Virus record (IMG/VR): IMGVR_UViG_3300024430_000075
Coordinates: 1-28,899 of that record
Reading direction: 5' to 3' (one strand)
Source: a virus
Length of the DNA stretch: 28,899 nucleotides
A model generated the notes under the pieces. It worked only from the letters and a program-made list of their open reading frames with translations, ran no database searches and was not told the origin of the DNA. This document shows, one piece after another, positions 14,974 to 21,784 of this stretch; position 1 is the stretch's first letter, and every line of letters begins with the position of its first letter. Made by a program: the position numbers and the translations under genes.

Positions 14974-15818
14974 AGCGGCCGGTCCGCAGAGTCGGTCGTT
15001 GGAGAACTCCACACCGGCAGCAACATGGACGATAGGAGAGTAGGTTCCGGAGCATTGCGTGCGATGCGATTGGTATATCTGATTGCTTCTTGAACGCTGT
15101 TTGCGTCCCGCCCCTCCCTCCTAGCGGCAAAGCTCCAGGCCATGCTGTCAGCCGACGCCAGCAGCGCCCGCACGAGGGCGCTGCCGAGTGCTGTTGCCTT
15201 GATTCCGAACCCATGTAGCCTAAGCTCCGGCCGCTCCCGCTTTATGGCGAGCAATACCTCCTCAATCGCAGCAGGATTACCGTTCCTCTTGCATACACTA
15301 CCGACCCCGACCCAAGCGCCCACCGCAGGCTTCTCGCCGACCACCGGCGGGAAAGCACGAGACAGGGCTGGTGAACGTGCGCACTCGTCGAGCCGGTCGC
15401 CGTAAGTTTTGAGATGTTGGACATATTCGTCAGGTGAGTACCCTTGCAGGACGGGCATCTGGTAGACGCCGCCGAGGTCGCAGGCGCCGATCGCATCAAA
15501 TCTCTCTATTGTGAGGGCCTGATGTTCATGCACGGACCTTCCAGTCAATCGCAACATGTACGGCTCGCACATGTAATCTTGGGTCACTGCCGCCAGCAGA
15601 CGACCGTTTTTCGACCATCTGTTGACTTCAGCAGCGTAGATCTCTGGGCTGTTGGGATAACCTCCGTATTTACGGATCGTCGAGAATGCGCCTGAATCCA
15701 TGATCCAGTCGTTCGCCGCGAATGCTCCCTTTCGCCGGACGAGTCGGTGAACCGAAATGAACGCCGCGTCGACACGCCCCGCGTCCGATGGCTGATGGAT
15801 GCCGGTGAAGAAGCGCAT
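14970..15818 (-). CDS. dpdA: DpdA-family 7-deazaguanine DNA transglycosylase
   Basis: A 282-residue protein with the features of phage DpdA proteins, relatives of tRNA-guanine transglycosylase that exchange guanine in DNA for preQ0-type bases. Seen in order: MRFFTGIHQP at the start; WIMDSGAFS (catalytic-type Asp, compare DSGGF in TGT); TQDYMCEPYML; MPVLQGYSPDEYVQHL; VGVGSVCKRN; LRLHGFGIKA; SADSMAWSF. The ATG at 15818 overlaps the upstream stop as TGATG, and its own stop overlaps the primase ATG, so the three genes are co-translated. The region is clearly poorer in GC than its neighbours, a sign of transfer. The TGT zinc-binding cysteines are not seen, as in short phage forms. No preQ0 synthesis genes are visible nearby; the precursor would come from the host. 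Confidence 0.87.
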   Translation of the reverse strand: MRFFTGIHQPSDAGRVDAAFISVHRLVRRKGAFAANDWIMDSGAFSTIRKYGGYPNSPEIYAAEVNRWSKNGRLLAAVTQDYMCEPYMLRLTGRSVHEHQALTIERFDAIGACDLGGVYQMPVLQGYSPDEYVQHLKTYGDRLDECARSPALSRAFPPVVGEKPAVGAWVGVGSVCKRNGNPAAIEEVLLAIKRERPELRLHGFGIKATALGSALVRALLASADSMAWSFAARREGRDANSVQEAIRYTNRIARNAPEPTLLSSMLLPVWSSPTTDSADRPL

Positions 15819-16147
15819 CACGGCCGCTCGACCTGGTCGCGGATGACCTCTAGCGCTCCAAGCGCAAGGGTCTGAGGCACCACCCCAATAAGGGCGCAGG
15901 CACGAGCTATAGTCAGATGGTCGTGGGCCGCATGGATGAGCGCCCGCTTCATTTCTGGTGTCCACATCAGCCGCGCTGGCCGCTCGATCGGGACGACAAT
16001 CTTGTTCTGCCGCAGGACTTGGCGAGCGCTGTCCGTATCGGCGCCAACTATGATCGCCAGCTTTGGCGCAGTCGCCCAAGGATGCGCCTCATGAGCGGCG
16101 ATCAATGCCGCTCGCAACGTACCTGCTGGCCAGCGGCGGCTGGTCAT
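15818..16147 (-). CDS. Small HTH-like protein coupled to dpdA
   Basis: A 109-residue protein starting at ATG 16147 with GGAGG six bases upstream. Its stop overlaps the dpdA start by one base. Two segments look like helix-turn-helix units: ATAPKLAIIVGADTDSARQV in the first half and LTIARACALIGVVPQTLALG in the second, joined by a stretch with PARLMWTPEMKRALIHAAHD. I do not recognise the family. Because it shares dpdA's lower GC and is translationally coupled to it, it may be a DNA-binding partner that helps target the modification, or a regulator. Both are inferences; there is no catalytic motif to point to a different role. Confidence 0.75.
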   Translation of the reverse strand: MTSRRWPAGTLRAALIAAHEAHPWATAPKLAIIVGADTDSARQVLRQNKIVVPIERPARLMWTPEMKRALIHAAHDHLTIARACALIGVVPQTLALGALEVIRDQVERP

Positions 16148-16263
16148 CTCACGCCTCCACTGCCTCGCAGCGTCAGCGGGACGATGCGCGCGCGCTCAGC
16201 GGGTGCCGCGCCCCGCGCGGGGGCGCTGCCCCCGCGGTCCTGACTGCCGTCGCTGCCAGCCAT
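16144..16263 (-). CDS. Possible short leader peptide upstream of the dpdA pair
   Basis: An ATG at 16263 opens a 39-codon frame whose TGA overlaps the next start as ATGA. The peptide is Gly, Ala and Arg rich, and the strongest hairpin of the gap lies inside it. It may be only a chance frame over a structured leader. No strong ribosome binding site is seen. Confidence 0.3.
   Translation of the reverse strand: MAGSDGSQDRGGSAPARGAAPAERARIVPLTLRGSGGVR
16216..16236. other. Strong GC hairpin upstream of the dpdA pair
   Basis: CGCGGGGGC and GCCCCCGCG form a perfect 9-bp stem with a three-base loop in the 150-base gap between the 96-residue HTH gene and the dpdA-linked gene. No T tract follows on either strand, so a simple terminator is doubtful. 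It could protect or attenuate the mRNA. Confidence 0.5.
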
Positions 16264-16297
16264 TACCCAGCCCGAACGCCTCCCTTGCTTTTCGCCC

Positions 16298-16588
16298 TCA
16301 TGCTTCCAGCCCCAGGCTGAGCTGGTCGCGCCGCCAGGCCTCGTCCTGCCCGGAATCGTCCGTCCGCGCTGTGCCCGCTGCGGCTTCTTCGAGCCGCACC
16401 AGGCCGAGCCCGATCGCCAGCTTCAACCCCGGACGATCGTGACCCTTCAGCACCCGCAGCACATGGCTGACGCTGACCCCGGCCTCGAACGCGACGCGCT
16501 TGGCGTGCCCGCGCCCCGGCGTCCGCCGCCGCAGCTGGTCGACCACCTGCCGCTCGAGCGCGGCGGTGAGGATCGGGCGGCCGCTCAC
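16298..16588 (-). CDS. Small HTH protein, unknown role
   Basis: A 96-residue protein starting at GTG 16588, whose GTGA overlaps the upstream stop. The first 60 residues hold a classical helix-turn-helix pattern (KRVAFEAGVSVSHVLRVLKG) after a helix (LERQVVDQLRRR). The rest is acidic with no clear fold. Such small DNA-binding proteins are common in phage early operons and may regulate the operon or replication. The family is not recognised. It is the last gene of the run of overlapping small genes before the structured gap in front of the dpdA pair. Confidence 0.72.
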   Translation of the reverse strand: MSGRPILTAALERQVVDQLRRRTPGRGHAKRVAFEAGVSVSHVLRVLKGHDRPGLKLAIGLGLVRLEEAAAGTARTDDSGQDEAWRRDQLSLGLEA

Positions 16589-16995
16589 GGCACCACCTTC
16601 AGATGGCAGCCTTTCGGCCCTTCCTCGAAGACGGTCTCGGCCCAGGGAGGGACAAGATTGGCAGGGTGAAGCACCCTCGGATCGAGCCGCTCGCGCAAGG
16701 CGTCGACGCGCGGCTTCAGGAAGCGGGCACTGAGCGGGTCAATATGCTGCCAGTCGGCCCACCCAGCGACCTCGTCGGCCACCGCCTGGGCGCCGGCGAG
16801 CCCCATCACCAGGCCCATCATCCCGAATCCGGTCGGCAGGTGGGTGAGCAGCCACGCCATCTGGCCATCCGGGTCCACGTCGTCGGGAAACCAGACCGGC
16901 CTGAAGTCCAGCCCGAACAACTCCCGCCGCCACCCGGCGACGACCTGCCAGCCCTTGTCCGTCGAGCAGCGTATCTCGCCCACCGCCCAGCTCAT
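16585..16995 (-). CDS. Hypothetical conserved phage protein
   Basis: A 136-residue protein starting at ATG 16995, which overlaps the upstream stop as ATGA. It is Trp rich (at least six Trp). It reads CSTDKGWQVVAGWRRELFGL, then LPTGFGMMGLVMGLAGAQAVAD in the middle, a hydrophobic stretch that may be an amphipathic or buried helix. The C-terminal half is mixed (HPANLVPPWAETVFEEGP). I do not recognise a family. The gene is part of the tightly overlapped early run. Its real coding status is supported by the overlaps on both sides and the balanced composition. Confidence 0.68.
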   Translation of the reverse strand: MSWAVGEIRCSTDKGWQVVAGWRRELFGLDFRPVWFPDDVDPDGQMAWLLTHLPTGFGMMGLVMGLAGAQAVADEVAGWADWQHIDPLSARFLKPRVDALRERLDPRVLHPANLVPPWAETVFEEGPKGCHLKVVP

Positions 16996-17279
16996 CGGCC
17001 CCGCTCCGCGTGCCGCACCGTCCCGTTCAGCGGGCCAGACGGCCCCGCCGACCGGACCGGCACCAGCGCCAGGCCGGAAGGTGGGCCTTCGTCGACCAGG
17101 CCGGCGCGAAGCGAGCTGGCCAGGCCCTCGATCGAGGTCGCCAGCGGCCCCGAGCAGGGGTCGTCGCGGCCCGCGCGCACCAGCGCCGCATAGCCGTCGA
17201 GGAAGGCCGCCACCTCGATGTCGCGCTCGGCCCTCGCCGCCTCGCGGATCTGAGCGACCGTCTTGCGGGGGCGGCTCAC
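16992..17279 (-). CDS. Hypothetical small protein
   Basis: A 95-residue protein starting at GTG 17279, which overlaps the MazG-like gene's stop as GTGA. The N-terminal half is a charged helix (KTVAQIREAARAERDIEVAA). The rest contains a second helix SIEGLASSLRAGLVDEGPP and a strand-like end. No family is recognised. Coding is supported by overlaps with both neighbours in the run. Confidence 0.6.
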   Translation of the reverse strand: MSRPRKTVAQIREAARAERDIEVAAFLDGYAALVRAGRDDPCSGPLATSIEGLASSLRAGLVDEGPPSGLALVPVRSAGPSGPLNGTVRHAERGR

Positions 17280-17569
17280 GGCGTCAGCACCCCCTGCTCG
17301 CGCGCGATCGCCATGAAGCGCTCGATCTTGTCGCGCTTGGCGTCCACCTCCCCGGGCGTCCCCACCGGATGGGGGATGATCGACTCGTCGACGAGTATCT
17401 CGACGACGGCGAGCAGGTCCTTCAGCTCCACGACGACGCGCTCGGCGTTGGTCAACGGCTGACCGGCCTGGACCTCGCCGAGGCCGAAGCGGAGCGCCTT
17501 CGAGACGCGCTGGCCGACCTCGCTGCATTCCTCCGACAGGCATTCGAGAAGGTGCTCGACGCGGTTCAT
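17276..17569 (-). CDS. MazG-like nucleotide pyrophosphohydrolase
   Basis: A 97-residue all-alpha protein starting at ATG 17569 with GGGGAGG seven bases upstream. It has the MazG metal-binding pattern EExxE...ExxD: EECSE near residue 10, and ELKD about 35 residues later. The family hydrolyses nucleoside triphosphates to monophosphates and pyrophosphate. Its size is that of single-domain phage MazG-like proteins. In the same operon as dpdA and a methyltransferase it could clean or balance nucleotide pools during phage replication; that link is inference. The start upstream of the ATG is not used, since the longer frame lacks homology and a proper site. Confidence 0.75.
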   Translation of the reverse strand: MNRVEHLLECLSEECSEVGQRVSKALRFGLGEVQAGQPLTNAERVVVELKDLLAVVEILVDESIIPHPVGTPGEVDAKRDKIERFMAIAREQGVLTP

Positions 17570-17823
17570 TCGGCCGCCTCCCCCATTCTCCGGGCCGCCT
17601 CGTCCGCCGGCGAATGCTCGGCGAGCCATGAAGCGGCCGATCGGCTGTGCTGGAACACCAGATGCGGCGCCCGCGCCTGGCGGGCGTCGACGATCGCCCG
17701 CCGGCGCGGCCAGGGCAGCCGGCCGAAGCAGCCGTCGCACAGCAATTTCCAGTGCGGGATCGCCGCGCCGCAGCCCGCCGTGAGGCAGGCGCGCGGCTCA
17801 CGTTGGGCGCGCCTCCGCCTCAT
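17566..17823 (-). CDS. Small zinc-binding protein
   Basis: An 85-residue basic protein starting at ATG 17823, which overlaps the upstream stop (ATGA). It contains C-L-T-A-G-C and C-D-G-C, spaced to hold one zinc ion, followed by GRLPWPRRRAIVDAR. The family is not recognised. Such zinc ribbons are common among phage early proteins and may bind nucleic acid. The C-terminus is helical and ends just over the start of the MazG-like gene. Confidence 0.68.
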   Translation of the reverse strand: MRRRRAQREPRACLTAGCGAAIPHWKLLCDGCFGRLPWPRRRAIVDARQARAPHLVFQHSRSAASWLAEHSPADEAARRMGEAAE

Positions 17824-18059
17824 CCCCAGGCCCCGCGAATCCAGGCGTCGGTGCCATCGTGGCAGCGCGCCCACCGCTCTCGATCTGCTTCGGACGGCTC
17901 AAAGACCTCGGACCGGCTCGTGCAGGTGCCGACCGAATGGAACGCCCGCCCGTAATAGCGGCCCCCAATAATGTCGGTGACGCGCATCAGCGCGGTCGGG
18001 CCATCATCGTACCTGACAAGGTCGCCTACCTTGGCAGCGTAGCTGCGGGAGGGCATCAT
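17820..18059 (-). CDS. Hypothetical protein, small beta-barrel-like
   Basis: A 79-residue protein starting at ATG 18059 (a second ATG follows immediately). It overlaps both neighbours by ATGA. It reads KVGDLVRYDDGPTALMRVTD, then IGGRYYGRAFHSVGTCTS, a beta pattern like small barrel or SH3-type folds, ending with a Trp-rich tail. No family is recognised. It is one of several small, coupled early genes. Confidence 0.62.
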   Translation of the reverse strand: MMPSRSYAAKVGDLVRYDDGPTALMRVTDIIGGRYYGRAFHSVGTCTSRSEVFEPSEADRERWARCHDGTDAWIRGAWG

Positions 18060-18613
18060 CGTTTACCGCTCCCGGTAAGCAGATGACGATTTCGGTCGTT
18101 CACCGGGCCGAGCAGCGGCAGGACGTGGGCGACGCTCTCGCCGCCCACATCGGCCTCCGCGCGCTCAACGGCCCACAGCAGCCGATCTACGAGCCGGGTT
18201 TCCTCGGCCGCCAGCTCGCGAAGCGTCGCATCGCCGGGCGCCCAGGTGTCCGAGCTGCCTTCGTTCACGAGCCGGGCGACGCCGCAGGTGGCGACGCTCG
18301 CGGGTCGCCAGATGCAGCCGCAGCCGTGGCACAGGTGCGACCGGTGGGGCGGGTCGGTCCACCCACGCTCGGGCTCGGGCTCGTCGACGTGCTGCAGCCC
18401 GCAGCGCGGGCAGTGGAGCACCATCGGGATCGGCAGCACCCTGGCCGTCATCGCCGCCAGACCGTTCAGGCTCTTGTCCCGGCCGCCCCGGCCGAGCCCG
18501 TCCCGCCACGTCACCAGCATCGCCGCGAGATAGCCCTGCTGATATTCGCTGTCCGGCGGATCGGCCCGGAACGTCTCCAGCGCCGCCCGGACGAAGTCCG
18601 CGATCCCGGTCAT
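18056..18613 (-). CDS. Conserved phage protein with central zinc ribbon
   Basis: A 185-residue protein starting at ATG 18613, overlapping the methyltransferase stop as ATGA. An N-terminal helical region is followed by a zinc ribbon: CPRCG, then about 25 residues, then CHGCGCIWRP. The segment between has the pattern H-V-D-E-P with DPPHRSHLC, seen in many phage proteins that lack a named function. The C-terminal half is helical and acidic. It probably binds nucleic acid or protein through the ribbon. It lies between the methyltransferase and small accessory genes. Confidence 0.76.
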   Translation of the reverse strand: MTGIADFVRAALETFRADPPDSEYQQGYLAAMLVTWRDGLGRGGRDKSLNGLAAMTARVLPIPMVLHCPRCGLQHVDEPEPERGWTDPPHRSHLCHGCGCIWRPASVATCGVARLVNEGSSDTWAPGDATLRELAAEETRLVDRLLWAVERAEADVGGESVAHVLPLLGPVNDRNRHLLTGSGKR

Positions 18614-19623
18614 TCCGCCGCCTCCAGGTCGTTGACGCCATCCTCTTCTTCATCGTCCGGCCCGGCCGAAAGCTGGATCAGGGTTTCTCCATCGACAGCG
18701 CCGGGCATCTCGGCAGCGGCCACGTTGTTCAGCGCCTGCCGAAAATATGAGGCCTTGAGCTCGACGCCGATGCCACGCCGGCCGTTGATCAGCGCCCCGT
18801 AAATCTCGCTGCCGACACCCATGAACGGGCTAAGCACTACGTCTCCTGGATTGCTCCACAGCGCGATTACGCGCTCGATGGCGTCCAGTTGGAGCGGGTG
18901 GACGTGCTTTTCGTCGTCACGTTCCTTCGCCGCCTTGTAGGGCAGCACCCGCTCGATACGGATATCGTCCCAAAAGCAGGAAGCGTATTGACGCCAGATC
19001 CAGTGTGAGAGGCGGTTCTTCGCCTGGTCGGTCTCGCCTCGATATTGCCAAAGTCCAGGCGGAACCTCGCGGCCACCAGCATAGCGGTCGAACCCGGTTG
19101 CGTGGGTGACCGGCTCGGCGTTGTCGCCGTCACGCTTGAAGAACAGGAACTGATCGCCCGCCGCGACGGTGCTGGCCGTGCTGTCCTTCACCAGCTGCTT
19201 GTGGGTCAGGTGACGCAACCTGGTCCGGATGGCCACCTTGAGCGGCTCCTTCCAGATGAAGGCTCGGCCATAGAAATAGAATCCGAAGCGCTCGTGCAGG
19301 GCAATCACCTTGCCGGGAAAATCGTAATAGCCGCTGCGCTGGCCTGGGTTCGGGATGTCCATGCAATGCACGGCGGTCATCCGCCCCGGCTTCGTCACCC
19401 GCGCGACCTCGCCAACCAGAAAAGCGTAATGCTCCAGGAACCCGTCATAGGTGCGGTTGTTCGACAGGTCCTGATCGTGACTCGAATAATTGTAGAGCCC
19501 GCAAAAGGGCGGCGAGTAGACACTGAGGTGCACGCTCTGCGCCGGCAAGGACGGCAGTACCTCGCAACAGTCGCCGTTGTAGAGCGCGTAATTCTCCGCG
19601 ATCCGCTGCTCGCTTACAGCCAT
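18610..19623 (-). CDS. Site-specific DNA methyltransferase, beta class
   Basis: A 337-residue protein starting at ATG 19623, which lies ten bases inside the end of the SNF2 helicase gene. Motif IV is SPPF (residues 37-40, in VYSPPFCGLYNYSS). Motif I appears late, PFMGVGS (266-272), followed by GIGVEL. The order IV then I marks the beta class, and SPPF points to amino methylation (N4-cytosine or N6-adenine). The substrate site cannot be read from the sequence. No cognate restriction nuclease is adjacent, so it is an orphan phage enzyme that could protect phage DNA or regulate genes. It is coupled to the helicase upstream and to the zinc ribbon protein downstream. Confidence 0.92.
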   Translation of the reverse strand: MAVSEQRIAENYALYNGDCCEVLPSLPAQSVHLSVYSPPFCGLYNYSSHDQDLSNNRTYDGFLEHYAFLVGEVARVTKPGRMTAVHCMDIPNPGQRSGYYDFPGKVIALHERFGFYFYGRAFIWKEPLKVAIRTRLRHLTHKQLVKDSTASTVAAGDQFLFFKRDGDNAEPVTHATGFDRYAGGREVPPGLWQYRGETDQAKNRLSHWIWRQYASCFWDDIRIERVLPYKAAKERDDEKHVHPLQLDAIERVIALWSNPGDVVLSPFMGVGSEIYGALINGRRGIGVELKASYFRQALNNVAAAEMPGAVDGETLIQLSAGPDDEEEDGVNDLEAAE

Positions 19624-20969
19624 GCCGGCACCGTCTCGCGCTGATCGAAGGTCTTGAGGCGGTCGAGGCGGATCGCATCGTTCATCTCAGCGACGATCCG
19701 GCTGAACATCTCGTCGCAGGCCTTCGCCTTGCGCCGAAGGTTGCCGAGGGTGCCCACCTGGGCGGTCGTGCCGATAATGTCCCCCCGGACCTGGTGGGTC
19801 TGGCCGAACCGCCAGAAGCGCCGGACCGCCTGGTAATATTGTTCGAAGCTGTCAGTCGGAAAGTAGCTGAAGCGATGGCAATGCTGCCAGTTCATCCCGA
19901 AGGCTGCGATCTTCGGCTTGGTCACCAGCGTCCGGATCTGGCCGCGCCTGAAGGCGGCAAACACCTCTTCCTTGCGCTCATCCGGGTCCGCGCCGCTGAC
20001 CTGCACGGCACCGGGGATCAGGCGGGCGAGCAAGTCACCCTCCGCGTTCAGATGACACCAAGCAACGGCCGACGTCGCATCGGCGAGACGCTGGGCCGCC
20101 GCCTCGCACCGGCGCTCGATCGTCAGCCGTAGATCGGCGCGCTTCTCGTCCAGCGAGCGCGCCGGCGCGTGGAACAGGTCCCCTGCGGCGTTCGGGCTTT
20201 CCACCAGATGCTCGGCCTCGACCAACTCCGGCAAGACGAACCGGCCATCGTCGAAGCCCAAGTCGGAGGGCCGGCGGCAAGCACGCGACCAGCTCGCCAT
20301 CCATCGCCAGAAGTCGCGCTCGGCGTGCGGCTTCAGCCGCCACTGCGATCCGATGAAGGCGGGGTGCAGGCTGTCTTGGTCGTTACGGAAGAACAGCGAC
20401 AGCATGTCCATATAGCCGAGCTCGCCCAGCGCCTCGGCCGACGTGCCAAGCTCGACGTAGTCGTTCGGCGCTGCGGTCGCCGTGCACAGCAGCCGGTATT
20501 TGGTTCGGCGCATGAACTCGGTGATCGCCTGCTTCCGCGCGCCGTCGAAATTCTTGATGATCGAGCTTTCGTCGCAGACGATGCCGGCAAAATCCTCCGG
20601 GTCGAAATAGTGCAGCTTCTCGTAATTGGTGACGATCGCCCGCGCGCCGCGATGGCGTCCGTCCATGCAGCGCGCGGCGTCGATGCCGAACTTCTCCGCC
20701 TCCTCCACGGTCTGCTGCGATACCGACAGCGGCGCCAGCACCAGCACCGGCTTGTTTTCGTGAGCGATCACGTTCTGCGCCCACACCAGCTGCATCGGCG
20801 TCTTGCCGAGCCCGCAATCGGCGAACTCGGCGGCCCGCCCCTTGCGGACGCTCCAGTCGACCAGGTGCGCCTGGAAATCGAACAGGAACGACGGCAGAAA
20901 AGTCGGCGCGAAGCCGTGATCGCCGCCCAGCTGAGCCTTGCGCTCGAGGAAAGCGCGATAGGCGTTCAT
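19614..20969 (-). CDS. SNF2-family DEAD/DEAH-box helicase
   Basis: A 451-residue protein starting at ATG 20969. It has Walker A DCGLGKT (51-57), motif II CDESS (132-136), motif III-like CTATAAPND, and motif VI QAVRRFWRFGQ near the C-terminus. It is short for SNF2 proteins and carries no extra domains. It is likely a DNA translocase rather than a strand-separating helicase. A SNF2 protein overlapping a DNA methyltransferase gene is a repeated arrangement in prophages and may mean the two act together; the partnership here is inferred from the ten-base overlap. Confidence 0.88.
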   Translation of the reverse strand: MNAYRAFLERKAQLGGDHGFAPTFLPSFLFDFQAHLVDWSVRKGRAAEFADCGLGKTPMQLVWAQNVIAHENKPVLVLAPLSVSQQTVEEAEKFGIDAARCMDGRHRGARAIVTNYEKLHYFDPEDFAGIVCDESSIIKNFDGARKQAITEFMRRTKYRLLCTATAAPNDYVELGTSAEALGELGYMDMLSLFFRNDQDSLHPAFIGSQWRLKPHAERDFWRWMASWSRACRRPSDLGFDDGRFVLPELVEAEHLVESPNAAGDLFHAPARSLDEKRADLRLTIERRCEAAAQRLADATSAVAWCHLNAEGDLLARLIPGAVQVSGADPDERKEEVFAAFRRGQIRTLVTKPKIAAFGMNWQHCHRFSYFPTDSFEQYYQAVRRFWRFGQTHQVRGDIIGTTAQVGTLGNLRRKAKACDEMFSRIVAEMNDAIRLDRLKTFDQRETVPAWL

Positions 20970-21148
20970 GCCCGCGGCTCCGGATGGTGCCTGGCGAAAT
21001 AGCGGCGATAGCCGGCGAGCAGGGCGGCGGAGCCCGCCGCGGCCTCGCTGCGCCGGGCGCGATCGCCGTCGACGATCCCCTTGCTGGTCGGGACCGGGCA
21101 GCCGGCATAACGGCCGAGGCCCGGCAGGTCGGCGGCGCCCCTAGCCAT
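20966..21148 (-). CDS. Hypothetical small protein
   Basis: A 60-residue protein starting at ATG 21148, overlapping the next gene start as ATGA and the previous stop. It has an Arg/Ala-rich C-terminal helix (AAGSAALLAGYRRYFARHHP). No family is recognised. The overlaps on both sides are the main support. Confidence 0.52.
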   Translation of the reverse strand: MARGAADLPGLGRYAGCPVPTSKGIVDGDRARRSEAAAGSAALLAGYRRYFARHHPEPRA

Positions 21149-21446
21149 GACGGCCAGCTCCGGGCGCGCTCGCGGGCGAAGTCCGGAATCCCCGCGCCTT
21201 GGCGAAGTCGATCAGCTGGTCGTCGCTGAACGTGCCCAGCCAGCCGCTGACCCGCCAGCCCTGGCCGAGCCGGTAATAGTCCCGGCTGTCGTCCCGGGAC
21301 GGCCGCGGCGAATAGCCGAGGCCGCCGAGGAACGCGCGCGCGGCGTGGAGCTCGCTCACCTTGCGGTCGATCCAGGCCACCCCCGACGAGGCGGCCGGCG
21401 CCGAGGCCGGTTGCGCGTAGGCAAACCGCTGCACCGGCCGGCTCAT
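21141..21446 (-). CDS. Hypothetical protein
   Basis: A 101-residue protein starting at ATG 21446, overlapping the upstream stop as ATGA. An Ala/Pro-rich start is followed by WIDRKVSELHAARAFLGGLG, then a basic DYYRLGQGWRVSGWLGTFSD segment. It ends in a helix (QLIDFAKARGF). No family is recognised. The composition and overlaps support a real gene. Confidence 0.6.
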   Translation of the reverse strand: MSRPVQRFAYAQPASAPAASSGVAWIDRKVSELHAARAFLGGLGYSPRPSRDDSRDYYRLGQGWRVSGWLGTFSDDQLIDFAKARGFRTSPASAPGAGRHG

Positions 21447-21784
21447 CCGAACCTGCCCCTGAGCACCCGGTCGACCGCCGCCGCCGCGGCTTCCATCATC
21501 GGCAGATTGTCGCCCTCGCCCTTCAGCGTCCGCTCGGCGAGGTGCGGCGTGCCGAGCCGGCGCTGCACCCCCGCCACCGCCTCCCGAACCGCGATCAGAT
21601 GATCGCCCGAGAGGCCGTGTCCGGGGGACAGGGCCGACGCGGGCGATCCGGAGAGGCCGTGTCCGGGGGACAGGGCCGACGCGGGCGATCCGGACAGGCC
21701 ATGTCCGGGGGACATGGTTGCCGGTGATCCCGAGAGGCCGTGTCCGGGGGACACGCCCGCCTCGCTCGTTTCCGTTCGCATCAT
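21443..21784 (-). CDS. Protein with four SPGHGLSG repeats
   Basis: A 113-residue protein starting at ATG 21784 (second ATG at 21781), overlapping the upstream stop as ATGA, with GAGGAGG eight bases upstream. Residues about 11-62 hold four tandem copies of (V/M/L)SPGHGLSG, three followed by SPA and a short variable tail. The rest is a helical tail (LIAVREAVAGVQRRLGT onward). The repeats are encoded by near-identical 39-42-bp DNA units with a palindromic core, so the DNA may matter as much as the peptide. I do not recognise the family. The place after a winged-helix protein and before a helicase recalls lambda-type replication genes whose coding sequence contains origin iterons. Confidence 0.62.
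   Translation of the reverse strand: MMRTETSEAGVSPGHGLSGSPATMSPGHGLSGSPASALSPGHGLSGSPASALSPGHGLSGDHLIAVREAVAGVQRRLGTPHLAERTLKGEGDNLPMMEAAAAAVDRVLRGRFG
21609..21754. repeat. Four tandem repeats with palindromic core (iteron-like)
   Basis: Units start at 21609, 21651, 21693 and 21732. The first two are identical 42-mers; the third is 39 bases and the last is truncated. Each contains TGTCCGGGGGACA, a 13-bp palindrome with GGG at the centre (cores at 21618, 21660, 21702 and 21741). The 42-base spacing is four helical turns. They lie inside the coding sequence of the 113-residue gene. Confidence 0.85.

Noticed and set aside
21609-21754. CRISPR-like array
   Set aside because: The repeats abut each other without unique spacers, stay in one coding frame and vary in length, so they are tandem repeats and not a CRISPR array.
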